Assembly: GCF_000741765.1 (NCBI RefSeq)
Contig: NZ_JGZU01000019.1
Location: forward strand, 1-64,000
Length of the DNA stretch: 64,000 bases
Reading direction: 5' to 3'
Origin: Bifidobacterium tsurumiense
Lineage (GTDB): Bacteria > Actinomycetota > Actinomycetes > Actinomycetales > Bifidobacteriaceae
The position numbers and the translations under genes were made by a program. Below the pieces are notes generated by a model. That model saw only the letters and a list, made by a program, of their open reading frames with translations. It was not told where the DNA came from and made no database searches. The stretch's first letter is position 1; each line of letters begins with the position of its first letter. This document shows, in pieces, positions 62,962 through 64,000 of this stretch.

Positions 62962-64000
62962 ATGACAGTGGGTAAACGCGTAACAATCAAAGATGTGGCC
63001 CAGCATGCCGGTGTCTCTATAAAAACCGTTTCCAATGTGCTCAATAACACCGGAAGCATGCGGCCATCCACCAAGCAGCGTGTGCAGGAGTCAATGAAAG
63101 AACTCGGTTACGCAATCAATATTTCTGCGCGCTCGCTCAAAACCGGCAGCACCAAGCTTCTGGGCCTCGCCATATTTGACTTCTCTCAGCCTTTCGCTCC
63201 GTATCTCGTCGATACGGTTATTGCTGCGGCTCGCAAATGCGGTTATGGAGTTATCATCAACACCTACGGTGAGGACGGTAGGGGTTTGTCGGCAATAATC
63301 GATGAAACCCATCGTCTGCCTGCGGATGGTTGGATAATGTTTGCGGATAGGCCTTTTGAACAAGAGGGCGCATTGCTTGAACAGCCATATCCTATTGTGC
63401 TGGTGGGTGATTATCTTGCTCATAGCAAGACGGATTGGGTGACCATGCCTAATCGTCAAGCCATGCATGCGGTGACCTCTCGCCTTATTGAGGCGGGCTG
63501 TCGTTCCATAGCGGTGCTGGGCGTTCCGGAGCGTATCGGTGCGCATGGAGAGCATCTTGAGGCAGAAGAAGGCACGCAAGAACTGCGCATTCAGGGTTAT
63601 ATGCAGGCCTTGTGCGAGCATGATATCGAAGTCAATTGGGATCTGCTCTTGACATGGGAATGCATGTTGGGAGAAAGTGGCAGAAGTGCCGTGCGCAATA
63701 TGCTTGATTCGGGAATACGCCCGGATGCCTTGATCTGCTTGAATGACGCCTTGGCTTTCGGAGCAATGCATGAGTTGCAAGTAAGTGGATTGCGCATTCC
63801 TCAGGACATCCAAGTCGTAGGTTTCGATAATGTGCCGGAAGCGAGCTACTCAACACCCGCGTTGACCACTGTGGATCCGTTCATTGACGACTATGCCAAG
63901 CATGCTGTGGATATGCTCATCGAACGCATCGAGGGATATCAAGGTGAAGCGCGCACGTATACCACTGATTTCACCATTGTGGAACGAGAGTCCACCGCGC
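62962..64000 (+). CDS. LacI-family regulator, cut by the window end
   Basis: The first 346 codons of a LacI-type regulator. The DNA-binding helix is VTIKDVAQHAGVSIKTVSNV, with the hinge SARSLKTGSTK and an effector domain containing GWIMFADRPFEQEG, LNDALAFGAMHEL and VVGFDNVPEASYSTPALTTV. The recognition helix (VSIKTVSNV) equals that of the 53488 regulator, so the two may share operators. No stop is reached before 64000. GGATGG lies upstream of the ATG. Confidence 0.9.
   Translation, partial: MTVGKRVTIKDVAQHAGVSIKTVSNVLNNTGSMRPSTKQRVQESMKELGYAINISARSLKTGSTKLLGLAIFDFSQPFAPYLVDTVIAAARKCGYGVIINTYGEDGRGLSAIIDETHRLPADGWIMFADRPFEQEGALLEQPYPIVLVGDYLAHSKTDWVTMPNRQAMHAVTSRLIEAGCRSIAVLGVPERIGAHGEHLEAEEGTQELRIQGYMQALCEHDIEVNWDLLLTWECMLGESGRSAVRNMLDSGIRPDALICLNDALAFGAMHELQVSGLRIPQDIQVVGFDNVPEASYSTPALTTVDPFIDDYAKHAVDMLIERIEGYQGEARTYTTDFTIVERESTA

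Overview
The window is chromosomal DNA of moderate GC content from an actinobacterium, most probably a member of the Bifidobacteriaceae. The indications are the gene repertoire and order dnaX-recR-lysC(alpha)-lysC(beta)-asd, leuA close by, an aspartokinase split into separate catalytic and ACT-domain genes, a MurT/GatD pair, the actinobacterial type of tad pilus locus, and a large arabinan-utilisation cluster with GH43 and GH51 enzymes. This assignment comes from gene content read by eye, not from a database search. No phage, insertion sequence or CRISPR array was seen.

Layout. 1-2202: the tail of an unidentified gene, a tRNA-Lys with terminator, an aldose-1-epimerase-like protein and a glutaredoxin. 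2529-5462: an amino-acid ABC importer (ATPase, lipoprotein receptor, permease) whose spacers hold strong RNA hairpins. 5619-7978: a C69 dipeptidase and a DUF2089 protein with a small membrane protein. 8308-13764: a GT2 glycosyltransferase, a TetR regulator, ftsY, and amtB-glnK behind a GlnR-box-like site. 14043-15448: a MATE exporter broken by a one-base frameshift. 15600-19771: a cluster of DnaA-box-like 9-mers and a 29-bp tandem repeat in front of dnaB, then murT-gatD. 19921-29002: a small phasin-like protein, a UbiB-type kinase, a glycerophosphodiester phosphodiesterase, upp, an unknown protein, a Nudix/histidine-phosphatase fusion and ppk1. 29003-35450: a 14-bp tandem repeat, a possible 38-residue small protein ending in a terminator, and a compact tad locus. 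35492-49474: a lipid kinase, a TetR regulator, a purine-rich spacer, dnaX, recR, the aspartate-pathway genes, a DUF5701 protein, a metallophosphoesterase and leuA.

49617-64000 is the arabinan region: a lipoprotein arabinanase-like GH43, three cytoplasmic GH43 enzymes, a sugar ABC importer (binding protein plus two permeases, no ATPase), a GH51 alpha-L-arabinofuranosidase and two LacI-family regulators, the second cut by the window end. Nine copies of an operator-like palindrome close to TACAACGTTGTA lie in front of five transcription units, often as pairs over recognisable promoters. The simplest model is that arabinan is cut at the cell surface, oligosaccharides are imported by the ABC system using an ATPase encoded elsewhere, and the cytoplasmic enzymes release arabinose, with one or both LacI proteins controlling the set.

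Two genes (the MATE exporter and the second sugar permease) each carry a single apparent base loss that shifts the frame; either could be a real mutation or a sequence error. Intergenic DNA is unusually rich in short tandem repeats (periods 14, 17, 29 and about 63-64). One 17-bp array contains a 45-bp piece matching ubiB at 41 positions.
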